From Calditrichota bacterium (GTDB lineage: Bacteria; Zhuqueibacterota; Zhuqueibacteria; Residuimicrobiales; Krinioviventaceae): a stretch of 5,485 nucleotides of DNA. Position 1 is the stretch's first letter. Each line of letters begins with the position of its first letter. The notes below the pieces were generated by a model. It was not told the origin of the DNA. It made no database searches and saw only the letters and a list, made by a program, of their open reading frames with translations. Shown in pieces: positions 1-5,485 of the stretch. The translations under genes were made by a program, and so were the position numbers. The DNA lies in NCBI GenBank assembly GCA_003818595.1, contig RPQV01000277.1, positions 1 to 5,485 on the forward strand, given 5' to 3'.

Positions 1-23
1 ACTTTTGATACAGCTTCGGAGAA

Positions 24-43
24 GAAGCGGGAAGAAACGCTTC
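24..43. repeat. Short perfect hairpin in intergenic-type sequence
   Basis: GAAGCG at 24-29 and CGCTTC at 38-43 form a perfect 6-bp inverted repeat around an 8-nt purine-rich loop (GGAAGAAA). The right arm runs straight into CGCAATGAC. From memory, text of the type 'CTTCGCAATGAC' recurs between genes in many environmental bacterial genomes, so this may be one copy of a dispersed intergenic element. That cannot be confirmed from a single copy. No T-run follows on either strand, so it is not a standard intrinsic terminator. Confidence 0.45.
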
Positions 44-65
44 GCAATGACTTGTGGGGCGGCAG

Positions 66-90
66 CTTCGTGTCCTTCGTGCGCTTCGTG
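66..90. repeat. Three CTTCGTG copies at 9-bp spacing
   Basis: CTTCGTG occurs at 66-72, 75-81 and 84-90, each separated by two variable bases, and is followed by GTTAAA. Read in the frame starting at base 1, this gives the low-complexity peptide FVSFVRFVVK. That frame is open from base 1 to a TGA near base 219 but shows no start, no recognisable domain and no ribosome binding site. I regard it as repeat-derived non-coding sequence and not as the end of a gene entering from the left, although the latter is not formally excluded. Confidence 0.6.
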
Positions 91-131
91 GTTAAACAAT
101 TTCTGCAGGCGAAATCATTGATTCCGCTGAA

Positions 132-488
132 AAAATCGACGTTTTACCGCAGTCGCCGGCTATCTCAGGGCAGACATCTGATATTTCCGAGTCGACACAA
201 GAGCTTTCGTCGTCGACGATGATCATTTCTCAATCGCCAACGGGCGGCGCACGGTGGACAATGGACAGCTCGCAGCAGACACCGGACAGACCAAGAAGGA
301 CACCGGACATTTCACGACCGACACCTGACTCTACGCGACGGACGCCGGAGGTCTCGCGAATGCCGCTGGACATTTCATCGCTGACAATGGGCTTGACGCC
401 GCAGACAACGGACATTTCACCGCTGACAATGGGCTTGACGGAGCAGACAATTGACATTTCACCAGCGACAGCGGGGATTTCACTATGT
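132..488. repeat. Degenerate 21-bp tandem array, 17 units
   Basis: Seventeen consecutive 21-bp units stay exactly in register, starting at 132, 153, 174 and so on to 468. The commonest core is GACATTTCACCGCTG preceded by ACA-CCG-like sequence. Copies differ considerably from one another. The closest pair is 369-398 and 411-440, which differ at one of 30 bases and are offset by 42 bp, so a two-unit block was duplicated recently. In the plus frame each unit encodes a heptad, for example KIDVLPQ, TSDISES, TPDISRP, PLDISSL, TTDISPL and TIDISPA. A 125-residue frame runs from an ATG at 219 to a stop at 594-596, ending in a strongly basic stretch (KGLIRQR, RMMIRRR, KNSFLRR). Four of the units lie before that ATG, in frame, with only ATT/ATC as conceivable starts back to the TAA at 93-95. 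The minus strand is also open across the array (stop at its 230 end), reading GEMS-type heptads. Neither frame has a visible Shine-Dalgarno. I call this a minisatellite-like repeat. Translation is possible but unproven. Confidence 0.85.
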
Positions 489-760
489 AAAGGTTTGATT
501 CGACAACGACGCATGATGATCCGGCGACGAAAAAACAGCTTCCTGCGACGGATAGTAGACCAGTTGCAGGGGACGGTAAACAGGACGCCGCTGTAACTCG
601 GCTGTTACCAAAGCGAATTATTTTAACGGTGGGAATATTTCATATTGATGCGGTGAGCGCAATCTGCGCCGGGAAAGAGATCAGCAATGCCTGACGCCGC
701 CCATGCTGCCGAGCAAATCAAAACCATTTTCAGCAAACATGCAGCCTCAAACGGCAATAG
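489..760. other. Gene-free stretch between repeat array and operon end
   Basis: This interval separates the 21-bp array from the stop codon of the last minus-strand gene. The part up to 596 is still open in the plus heptad frame. Repeat identity is at background level at 489-551 and returns weakly at 552-593, as if the array once extended further and decayed. From 597 to 760 I see no gene, RNA or clear promoter. The only inverted repeats are trivial: GCGC-AATCT-GCGC at 657-669 and AATAT-TTC-ATATT at 634-646. Neither is followed by the T-run, on the minus strand, that would make it the operon's intrinsic terminator. Confidence 0.5.
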
Positions 761-1507
761 TTAAAAGCTCTTGCTCAGAGCCAACTGAACCTGCGGCATG
801 GACGACGACCAACCGAACTGCAAATCCCAATCGAACAGGGCCTGCTTTTTTTCTTGTTGATGCGCGCTCCACACTGCCTCGACGGCGCTGATGATGTGGT
901 TCGCCACAATGACGCCAAGCACAAAGGTCGAACGGTTCAAGGCCGTGTCGGACGAGATGCGCAGCTTGTCAAAATAGGCGCGGTCAGCCTCGCTCCGCCA
1001 ATTCCAATAATACTTTTCAACATCCTGGTAGTAATCCAGGGTGTTGCGCTGCCGCAATTTGTACTCATTATAGTCATAGATGCTGCTGAAATTGCCCACA
1101 TCGATGAAATAGGAGCTGCTTTTGCCGTCGAGCTGAACCCCGGCATGTGAGGCGGCGTAATTGCGATAATCATCCTCCCGCCAGGCACTGTACGTCCTGA
1201 AACCGCTGTAGGTCAGCCACAGACCGACTTCGACGCCGAAAAAAGCAGCGCTCTTGCGGTTCGCGCCGACGTAACGCTGTCCCCATCCGGGAAGCAACAG
1301 CGACATAAAAAAAGCTTTGCCTTTATTGACCGGCGCCAAAGCGGGTGATTCGTCCAGATTCATCGCCGAATGCTTCAATAGCGGGCGATCATTCAGGCGG
1401 AATGGTTTCCTCCCGTCAGCGGAAAACAAGCTTTGGTGCAGTGTCGGCTCTGCCGCGGCCGCGGCAGCGATCAGAACCAGCGATAGGCAGATGAATATTC
1501 TTTTCAT
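761..1507 (-). CDS. Exported PGxGQxY (DUF5683-like) protein, second of a tandem pair
   Basis: This is a 248-residue protein of unknown function. The start chosen is the ATG at 1505-1507: it yields a clean signal peptide (MKRIF, then a hydrophobic and Ala-rich run, likely cleaved after residue 19 before EPTL), and GGTGA lies four bases upstream. The open frame continues 43 codons further up, but that part overlaps the preceding gene and reads as an Arg-rich shadow. Residues 64-80 carry the motif FMSLLLPGWGQRY, followed by a hydrophobic segment at about 86-106 (AAFFGVEVGLWLTY), an aromatic, Tyr-rich middle (about 104-180), a second hydrophobic segment at about 194-213 containing ANHIISAVEAVW, and a C-terminus PQVQLALSKSF. 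The PGxGQxY-plus-hydrophobic layout resembles DUF5683-type proteins of Bacteroidota and relatives, an assignment made from memory of the motif. It is clearly paralogous to the gene just upstream, sharing FMS-x-x-LPG-x-GQ-x-Y, AAFF-x-VEV, NHI-SAV-A-W and PQ-x-x-L-x-L. It ends the operon. Function is not inferred beyond an envelope location. Confidence 0.88.
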   Translation of the reverse strand: MKRIFICLSLVLIAAAAAAEPTLHQSLFSADGRKPFRLNDRPLLKHSAMNLDESPALAPVNKGKAFFMSLLLPGWGQRYVGANRKSAAFFGVEVGLWLTYSGFRTYSAWREDDYRNYAASHAGVQLDGKSSSYFIDVGNFSSIYDYNEYKLRQRNTLDYYQDVEKYYWNWRSEADRAYFDKLRISSDTALNRSTFVLGVIVANHIISAVEAVWSAHQQEKKQALFDWDLQFGWSSSMPQVQLALSKSF

Positions 1508-1511
1508 GATC

Positions 1512-1516
1512 TCACC
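1512..1516 (-). promoter_or_regulatory. Ribosome binding site containing the upstream stop codon
   Basis: On the minus strand the junction reads TGGTGAGATCATG. GGTGA matches the 3' part of the consensus AGGAGGTGA and sits four bases before the ATG at 1507. Its TGA is the stop codon of the preceding gene. Ribosomes finishing that gene therefore stop on the binding site of the next, which suggests translational coupling. This site also decides the start of the 248-residue gene. Confidence 0.6.
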
Positions 1517-2339
1517 AGCATGTGCGTAAAGTGAGAAAAGCCTGCGGTTCGCCGGCAAAATAGACGGGCTCGAGCCGAACGCTCGTCTGCAGACGGCGGT
1601 TGTAGAGATGAGTCGTCCACGCCGCGTCAACGGCACTCAAGATGTGATTCACGAGGGCGATGGTGGTACCGGTAGTGGCGGCTTTATAGGCGTCATTGCT
1701 CGCATTCCGTCGGGATTCATAATGATAGCGGTTGGTACTGACAATGTACTGCGAGGTCATCTCCGCATGGGTGATTTCAATCGGGTATTGGAGGCGAAAA
1801 TCGTCCCAGCCATAATTGAATTGATGATATTTGCCGATCATTTCATAATACTGCTGATCTTTTTCCCGGTGAAGCCCATGGCTGAACTGAGTGTGTTCCC
1901 ATTCCCGCAGTTTTTCCATATTTTCTTCGCTGTAAGCGATACCGGAATGATGAGCAATATACCGCCAATACTCTGCTTCGCTCCAGTGGGTATCGGCATA
2001 GGAGTGAAATTCGCTTTCAATATCTCGGCCTTGTTGCTTATAAGAGGCATATAATGTCCAACCCGTCACTTCGACGAGGAAAAAAGCGGCGGCGCGCCAA
2101 TAGGATTTGGCATAGAGTTGACCGCTGCCGGGGAGTACAGCGGACATGAACAGGGCTGCCTTGGGATTTTTCATCTGCGGCTCTTTTTCGCCGTCCCCCG
2201 AACTTACGGAAACGACTCCCTGCTCGTTTGACAGGGTCACTACCGGCAGCGCGTCGGACAGCATAAACGCCTGCCAATCTTCCGCAAACGCAACGGATCC
2301 GATCAGCACAGAGATCAAGAGTGCGAGACAGAACTTCAT
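1512..2339 (-). CDS. Exported PGxGQxY (DUF5683-like) protein, first of a tandem pair
   Basis: This 275-residue protein of unknown function starts at an ATG preceded by AGGAG six bases upstream. It has a typical Sec signal peptide (MKFCLALLISVLIGSVAFA, predicted cut before E20), and the only Cys near the start is inside the hydrophobic core, so it is not an obvious lipoprotein. A short acidic, variable stretch (about 20-57) leads to FMSAVLPGSGQLY at 64-76 and a hydrophobic segment at about 82-100 (AAAFFLVEVTGWTLY). The middle (about 105-210) is polar, rich in Tyr, His, Trp and Glu, and probably folds as a separate globular or helical part. A second hydrophobic segment with VNHILSAVDAAW lies at about 222-241, and the chain ends PQAFLTLRTCW. 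It lies between the protease-barrel gene and its own paralogue with 9- and 4-nt gaps. It is longer than the paralogue mainly in the middle. DUF5683-like is a motif-based guess. The export signal and paralogy are seen directly. Confidence 0.92.
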   Translation of the reverse strand: MKFCLALLISVLIGSVAFAEDWQAFMLSDALPVVTLSNEQGVVSVSSGDGEKEPQMKNPKAALFMSAVLPGSGQLYAKSYWRAAAFFLVEVTGWTLYASYKQQGRDIESEFHSYADTHWSEAEYWRYIAHHSGIAYSEENMEKLREWEHTQFSHGLHREKDQQYYEMIGKYHQFNYGWDDFRLQYPIEITHAEMTSQYIVSTNRYHYESRRNASNDAYKAATTGTTIALVNHILSAVDAAWTTHLYNRRLQTSVRLEPVYFAGEPQAFLTLRTCW

Positions 2340-2345
2340 TATATG

Positions 2346-2350
2346 CTCCT
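2346..2350 (-). promoter_or_regulatory. Strong ribosome binding site overlapping the upstream stop codon
   Basis: The minus-strand junction reads TAGGAGCATATAATG. AGGAG is spaced six bases from the ATG at 2339, and its first two bases are the end of the TAG that stops the 1003-residue gene. This is the best Shine-Dalgarno in the window and supports coupled translation of the 275-residue protein, perhaps at a higher rate than its neighbours. Confidence 0.75.
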
Positions 2351-5300
2351 ATTCGATAAAATCAAATAACAGGGTGAAATAATATCGCCATTCTTGGCCG
2401 TAATGATTTGGTCCATTCACCACATCATCCAGGCTGTAGGCCGCATCAAAGGCACAGGCCGTTGGAAAGCCGTAAAATGAAAATAATTGCATCCTCACGC
2501 CCGCACCGGCGCATCGCTTGAACTGAGAAAGATCGACTTTGTCCTGGTCAAAGGCGTTGCCGATTTCAAAAAAAGTGGATAAAAACAGTTTATTGGTGGT
2601 CAGATGAAACAGCTTTTTCTGCCAATTGGCAAAGACCGGGAAACGATAGGTAAAGCGACCGAGCATCAACTTGCGGCCTTCAATCGCGTAATAGGGATAT
2701 CCGCGCAGTCCCGGCATGCCGCCGGCAAAAAAATTGAAGAAACTGTCGACCGGCCGATCGAGATAGCCGCCGCGAAAGAGCATGTGCAGGGCATGTTTGC
2801 GCGACCAGGGCATGCCGATGAATTCATTCCAATCCAGCTCGATGCGGTTGACGTTATAGAGGGTGTATTCCTTTTGCGGTAAAATGTTTTCATCCTCGGT
2901 CGAATAGCCGACAAAGAATTTGTTCCACTCGTGGGCGACCTTGAGATTGATTTTTCTTCCCGATGACGGATTGATTCCGGAATTGATGGTCGGGGCGACC
3001 TGTTTATAATCCCATTCCAGACGGGCGTGATTGCCGATGTAATAGGTATTGGCCGGTGATTGAAACTGCACTCTCTGCGGCTCAAAATAGAAATCGCCGA
3101 TATCGCTGGTATAGCGGGAGTGAGCAAACGATCCGCGCATCTTGAGATTTTCGCTGAAATCGTAATAGGCGCCGAGATCGCCTTCGACGATGCGAAAATG
3201 AACATCGATGGGCACCTGAGTCGGATAATCCTCGATGACGGCAATGTTGCGGCGCACATTGCGGGTAAAATAATAGAATTCAAAGAATAGTGTCGGCGGC
3301 AGCTTGCGATATTCAAACAAGGTAAAAACATCCAGATCGCGCACCGCGTTCATCGCGGCGCCGCCGAGGACGGTGAATTGATCGAGAATGTCGGCGGCGT
3401 AAAAATAACTGCCGAGTTTGACGCGCATCGAATCGACCATCACCCGCGGTAAAAAAGAAAATTGACCATAGGTAATTTCATAAGGCCGCGACGGCTTGGC
3501 CGCGGGCTGATCATCGTCCTCTGCCGGATTGTTTTGGGCGATGTTTTGTAGAGGAGCAAAATCGTCAACCAGCTCCGGCGCCTGATCGACGGCGGGAATA
3601 TATTCCGCTGATTCCGGCGGCACCGGCTGCGGCTGATCAATGACGGCGATCTTGTACCCCTCGGACTCGAAGAGGGAGAAAGCCAGTTTGCCCTGGCGGG
3701 AAAGCGACGGCATAAAGGCGCCGCCGATGACATTGGTCCAGAGCGTCAGATCGCTGCCGTCCACAGAGACACTGTATATGTTGAATATGCCGGTGCGGTC
3801 CCAACTGAAATAAATGCGTTTGCCATCCGGACTATAGGCAGCGTCACGGGCATCTCCCTGGTCGACGATCACCGGTGTGATGGCGCCTGAGGAGAGTTCC
3901 AGCAGGCAGAGATCACGACCATGTTCGCGCGATTTTGAGAACACGACGCCGGCGCCATCCGGCGAAAAACGCGGCGAGTAAAGAGCCTCGCCATTTTGGA
4001 ATTGCGTCAATTGTCGCTGCTGGGCGCCCGAACGATCGAGGAGGAGAAGGTTTTGAGTCCCATCTTTTTGCACTACGCAGATGATCCATTCGCCATCCGC
4101 AGACCAATCGGCATCAATCGCCCGCAGTCCGGAGGTCAATCGCTTTTCATGCTTGTCGGCGACCGAAAGAATATGAAGATCATTGTACTTGGACTGATGT
4201 TTATCCTGACGATCCCGCGCATAGAGGACAAATTTTCCGTCAGGAGACCAGGCGAGCTGACTGTTCACGCCGGATTTGAGAACCCGCGACTTTTTCGACT
4301 GGAAGTCATACAGCTTCAGACTGGTCAAGGTCAAATAATCGGATCGATCACTGCCGCAATAAACCAATTGATCATCCTTGGACCAGGTCGGCGCGATGTT
4401 GCCGATCCCCTGAGCTATAATGATCTCGCCGCGGCTTTGATGATCGCTGATCGTGGCCAGGCGTTGCTGATAATATTGTGCCAGATGAGCTTGCCATTGG
4501 TCATACAGCTCCGAACCGTTGAATCCGGTGACCGCTTTGATCGAACCGTCAATGGTGAAGCTCAGCGGTTTGCGCATGTGTTGCGTCAATTCCTGCAGAG
4601 ACTCTGGTCCCCATTTAAAGGCAATATAGCGCGTCAGGGCATAGCCGGCATTATAAGTACGTTCATTGCCGATGCTGTTCTTGCCGAACACGCCCATTTC
4701 GGCATAACTGTGAAGGTCATTGCTGATGACCGCGGTGCGGATGAGCATATCCCGATGGCTGTCCCATCGATCATAGTCCATTCCCGGGGCCATAAACTGC
4801 GCCATGCCTTCGGCCAGCCACATGGGGGCGATGGTCATGGGGAGGGCATAAGATGCCAGTTGGTTCGGATACCCGTAGAGAACGTCGTCCCGTTTTTCCG
4901 GTTCGTAATTGATCCATTGAAAATAGGCGGCAGGAATTTTACGGGTCAGCTTTCGCGCGGCGCCCAGGGAGATCATGTGGGAGAATTCATGCGTGACCAC
5001 ATTTTTGAGCCAGCTATGCGTTCCTCTGAGCACAAACGTCATTTGCGGCGCCCAGATCTCGACTTTATTGTCATAATAAAACGCCGCGCCGTTCGAATTG
5101 TCGTCATGATCGCGAATGATGAAATGAATGGTTCCATCAGGAGACCAGTCATAAAATTCTGTCACCGGTCGATAAATATCTTCGGCAATAGCCGCCACTT
5201 CGCGGGCGGTTCGCTCCGCACCGTGATGATAATGTATGTGAAAGTGTTGCGTCTCAATGGTAAACCAATCTAATTCCGGATGATTATAACCCAATTGTGC

Positions 5301-5360
5301 TTTGAGTTGTGTTGCCCCGGTAAAAATCAAAAGCGTCAAGAACAGAAACCGTCGTATCAC
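2349..5360 (-). CDS. Exported zinc metalloprotease, PD40 propeller and Omp85-like barrel fusion
   Basis: This is a complete 1003-residue protein. The GTG start directly follows the preceding gene's TAG and gives a signal peptide (MIRRFLFLTLLIFTGATQLKA, then QLGYNHPELDW). Starting at a later TTG would cut into that signal. Residues about 30-310 form a gluzincin-type peptidase domain of the 'peptidase MA' kind. HEFSH at 124-128 supplies two zinc His and the catalytic Glu, and E184 in WLAEGMAQF is the expected third ligand, so the site looks intact. Residues about 312-575 are a TolB-like propeller with PD40 signatures (WSPDG 371-375, WSADG 419-423, FSPDG 465-469, YSPDG 509-513, plus weaker WSKDD at 326 and a last blade near 552). 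A Pro/acidic linker (about 576-625) leads to a region of about 378 residues rich in alternating aromatics. That length suits a 16-strand barrel, and GGMPGLRGY at 880-888 resembles the RGF/RGY motif of the Omp85/surface-antigen family. I see no POTRA domains. The protein probably sits in the outer membrane. Whether the protease faces the periplasm or the surface cannot be told. Parts of this architecture are often annotated 'TolB-like' or 'biopolymer transporter Tol', which would be misleading here. The substrate is unknown. Confidence 0.95.
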   Translation of the reverse strand: MIRRFLFLTLLIFTGATQLKAQLGYNHPELDWFTIETQHFHIHYHHGAERTAREVAAIAEDIYRPVTEFYDWSPDGTIHFIIRDHDDNSNGAAFYYDNKVEIWAPQMTFVLRGTHSWLKNVVTHEFSHMISLGAARKLTRKIPAAYFQWINYEPEKRDDVLYGYPNQLASYALPMTIAPMWLAEGMAQFMAPGMDYDRWDSHRDMLIRTAVISNDLHSYAEMGVFGKNSIGNERTYNAGYALTRYIAFKWGPESLQELTQHMRKPLSFTIDGSIKAVTGFNGSELYDQWQAHLAQYYQQRLATISDHQSRGEIIIAQGIGNIAPTWSKDDQLVYCGSDRSDYLTLTSLKLYDFQSKKSRVLKSGVNSQLAWSPDGKFVLYARDRQDKHQSKYNDLHILSVADKHEKRLTSGLRAIDADWSADGEWIICVVQKDGTQNLLLLDRSGAQQRQLTQFQNGEALYSPRFSPDGAGVVFSKSREHGRDLCLLELSSGAITPVIVDQGDARDAAYSPDGKRIYFSWDRTGIFNIYSVSVDGSDLTLWTNVIGGAFMPSLSRQGKLAFSLFESEGYKIAVIDQPQPVPPESAEYIPAVDQAPELVDDFAPLQNIAQNNPAEDDDQPAAKPSRPYEITYGQFSFLPRVMVDSMRVKLGSYFYAADILDQFTVLGGAAMNAVRDLDVFTLFEYRKLPPTLFFEFYYFTRNVRRNIAVIEDYPTQVPIDVHFRIVEGDLGAYYDFSENLKMRGSFAHSRYTSDIGDFYFEPQRVQFQSPANTYYIGNHARLEWDYKQVAPTINSGINPSSGRKINLKVAHEWNKFFVGYSTEDENILPQKEYTLYNVNRIELDWNEFIGMPWSRKHALHMLFRGGYLDRPVDSFFNFFAGGMPGLRGYPYYAIEGRKLMLGRFTYRFPVFANWQKKLFHLTTNKLFLSTFFEIGNAFDQDKVDLSQFKRCAGAGVRMQLFSFYGFPTACAFDAAYSLDDVVNGPNHYGQEWRYYFTLLFDFIE

Positions 5361-5485
5361 CTATTTCACCACCGCTATTTTGACAAATTTCACCAGAGAT
5401 TCCTGCCCGGATTTGGCTTCGACGCGGGCGATATAGGCGCCGCTTTGAACCGCGGCAACATCCCACATCACCTCATGATCTCCGG
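5361..5485 (-). CDS. C-terminus of a protein with a FlgD-Ig/T9SS-like tail (partial)
   Basis: Only the last 40 codons are in the window; the gene continues beyond the right edge. The visible sequence begins GDHEVMWDVAAVQSGAYIAR and ends KFVKIAVVK before a TAG. The order G-x-HEVxWD, then V-x-SGAYIARVEA, a glycine turn and KxVKIAVVK is typical of the small C-terminal beta-sandwich (FlgD-Ig-like or Por-secretion-tail type) found at the end of many large secreted or surface proteins in Bacteroidota, KSB1 and related phyla. In lineages with a type IX secretion system such tails direct export. In others the role is unproven. The stop directly abuts the GTG of the protease-barrel gene, so the two are almost certainly in one transcript. 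The function of the main part of the protein cannot be inferred. Confidence 0.82.
   Translation of the reverse strand, partial: GDHEVMWDVAAVQSGAYIARVEAKSGQESLVKFVKIAVVK
5366..5370 (-). promoter_or_regulatory. Ribosome binding site for the GTG-start protease-barrel gene
   Basis: The minus strand reads GGTGGTGAAATAGGTG. GGTGA lies five bases before the GTG at 5358-5360, inside the last codons of the upstream gene. It supports the GTG start. No ATG is available in this frame, because the codon immediately before the GTG is the upstream stop TAG. Confidence 0.55.

Noticed and set aside
132..488. CRISPR array
   Set aside because: The units are contiguous 21-mers without unique spacers, highly degenerate, and no cas-like gene is present.
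219..596. Confident gene call for the 125-codon plus-strand repeat frame
   Set aside because: There is no Shine-Dalgarno, repeat units precede the ATG in frame, and the opposite strand is equally open. It is kept only as a possibility under the repeat array.
657..669. GCGC-AATCT-GCGC as an operon terminator
   Set aside because: The stem is only four base pairs and has no T-run on the minus strand.
1450..1470. GC-rich CCGCGGCCGCGG palindrome as a regulatory site
   Set aside because: It is simply the alternating GCC/GCG codons of the polyalanine run in the signal peptide.
1508..1636. A 43-residue N-terminal extension of the 248-residue gene
   Set aside because: It overlaps the end of the upstream gene, reads as an Arg-rich shadow, and would bury the signal peptide inside the protein. 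The ATG at 1507 has GGTGA correctly spaced.
2666..3331. A 221-codon minus-strand open frame within the barrel region
   Set aside because: It is a shifted frame of the same strand as the confirmed gene, with a Ser/Ile/Arg-rich composition typical of out-of-frame reading and no plausible initiation site.
3996..5273. A 425-codon open frame on the plus strand
   Set aside because: It lies wholly antisense to the protease domain and half the propeller of the 1003-residue gene, has no ribosome binding site or recognisable domain, and its peptide has no signal or family motif. It is a mirror of the real gene's codon structure.

Overview
The window looks like a fragment of a Gram-negative bacterial genome, probably from the FCB side of the tree (a KSB1/Calditrichota, Zixibacteria or Ignavibacteria-like lineage). 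That placement is inferred from gene style only: a protein tail resembling the FlgD-Ig/T9SS-type C-terminal domain, a PD40 propeller joined to an outer-membrane barrel, and PGxGQxY-type exported proteins in tandem. No rRNA or taxonomic marker gene is present.

Layout. All convincing genes lie on the minus strand and read from the right edge towards the left. They are: (i) the last 40 codons of a protein ending in a secretion/sorting-type beta-sandwich tail (5361-5485); (ii) a 1003-residue exported protein combining a HExxH zinc-metalloprotease domain, a six-bladed TolB/PD40-like propeller and an Omp85-like outer-membrane barrel (2349-5360); (iii) a 275-residue exported protein (1512-2339); and (iv) a 248-residue paralogue of it (761-1507). 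The junctions are extremely tight: 0, 9 and 4 nt between stop and next start. At two of them the stop codon is part of the next Shine-Dalgarno sequence. This is strong evidence for one co-transcribed, translationally coupled operon. No promoter is visible, because the operon begins beyond the right edge.

The left 760 bases hold no convincing gene. They contain short intergenic-type repeats (a GAAGCG/CGCTTC hairpin and three CTTCGTG copies 9 bp apart), a degenerate tandem array of seventeen 21-bp units at 132-488, and an unremarkable stretch up to the operon's end. The array's unit length is a multiple of three, so it is open in one frame on each strand. The plus frame encodes a heptad of the type T-P-D-I-S-x-x, but neither strand shows a ribosome binding site.

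How the genes may work together (inference). All three complete products carry signal peptides, and the largest has an outer-membrane barrel with an apparently intact protease active site. The two PGxGQxY paralogues share membrane-seeking segments and a matching aromatic C-terminus. The operon therefore looks like an envelope module in which an outer-membrane-anchored protease acts with two small companions, next to a protein with a secretion-type tail. Substrate and function are unknown.
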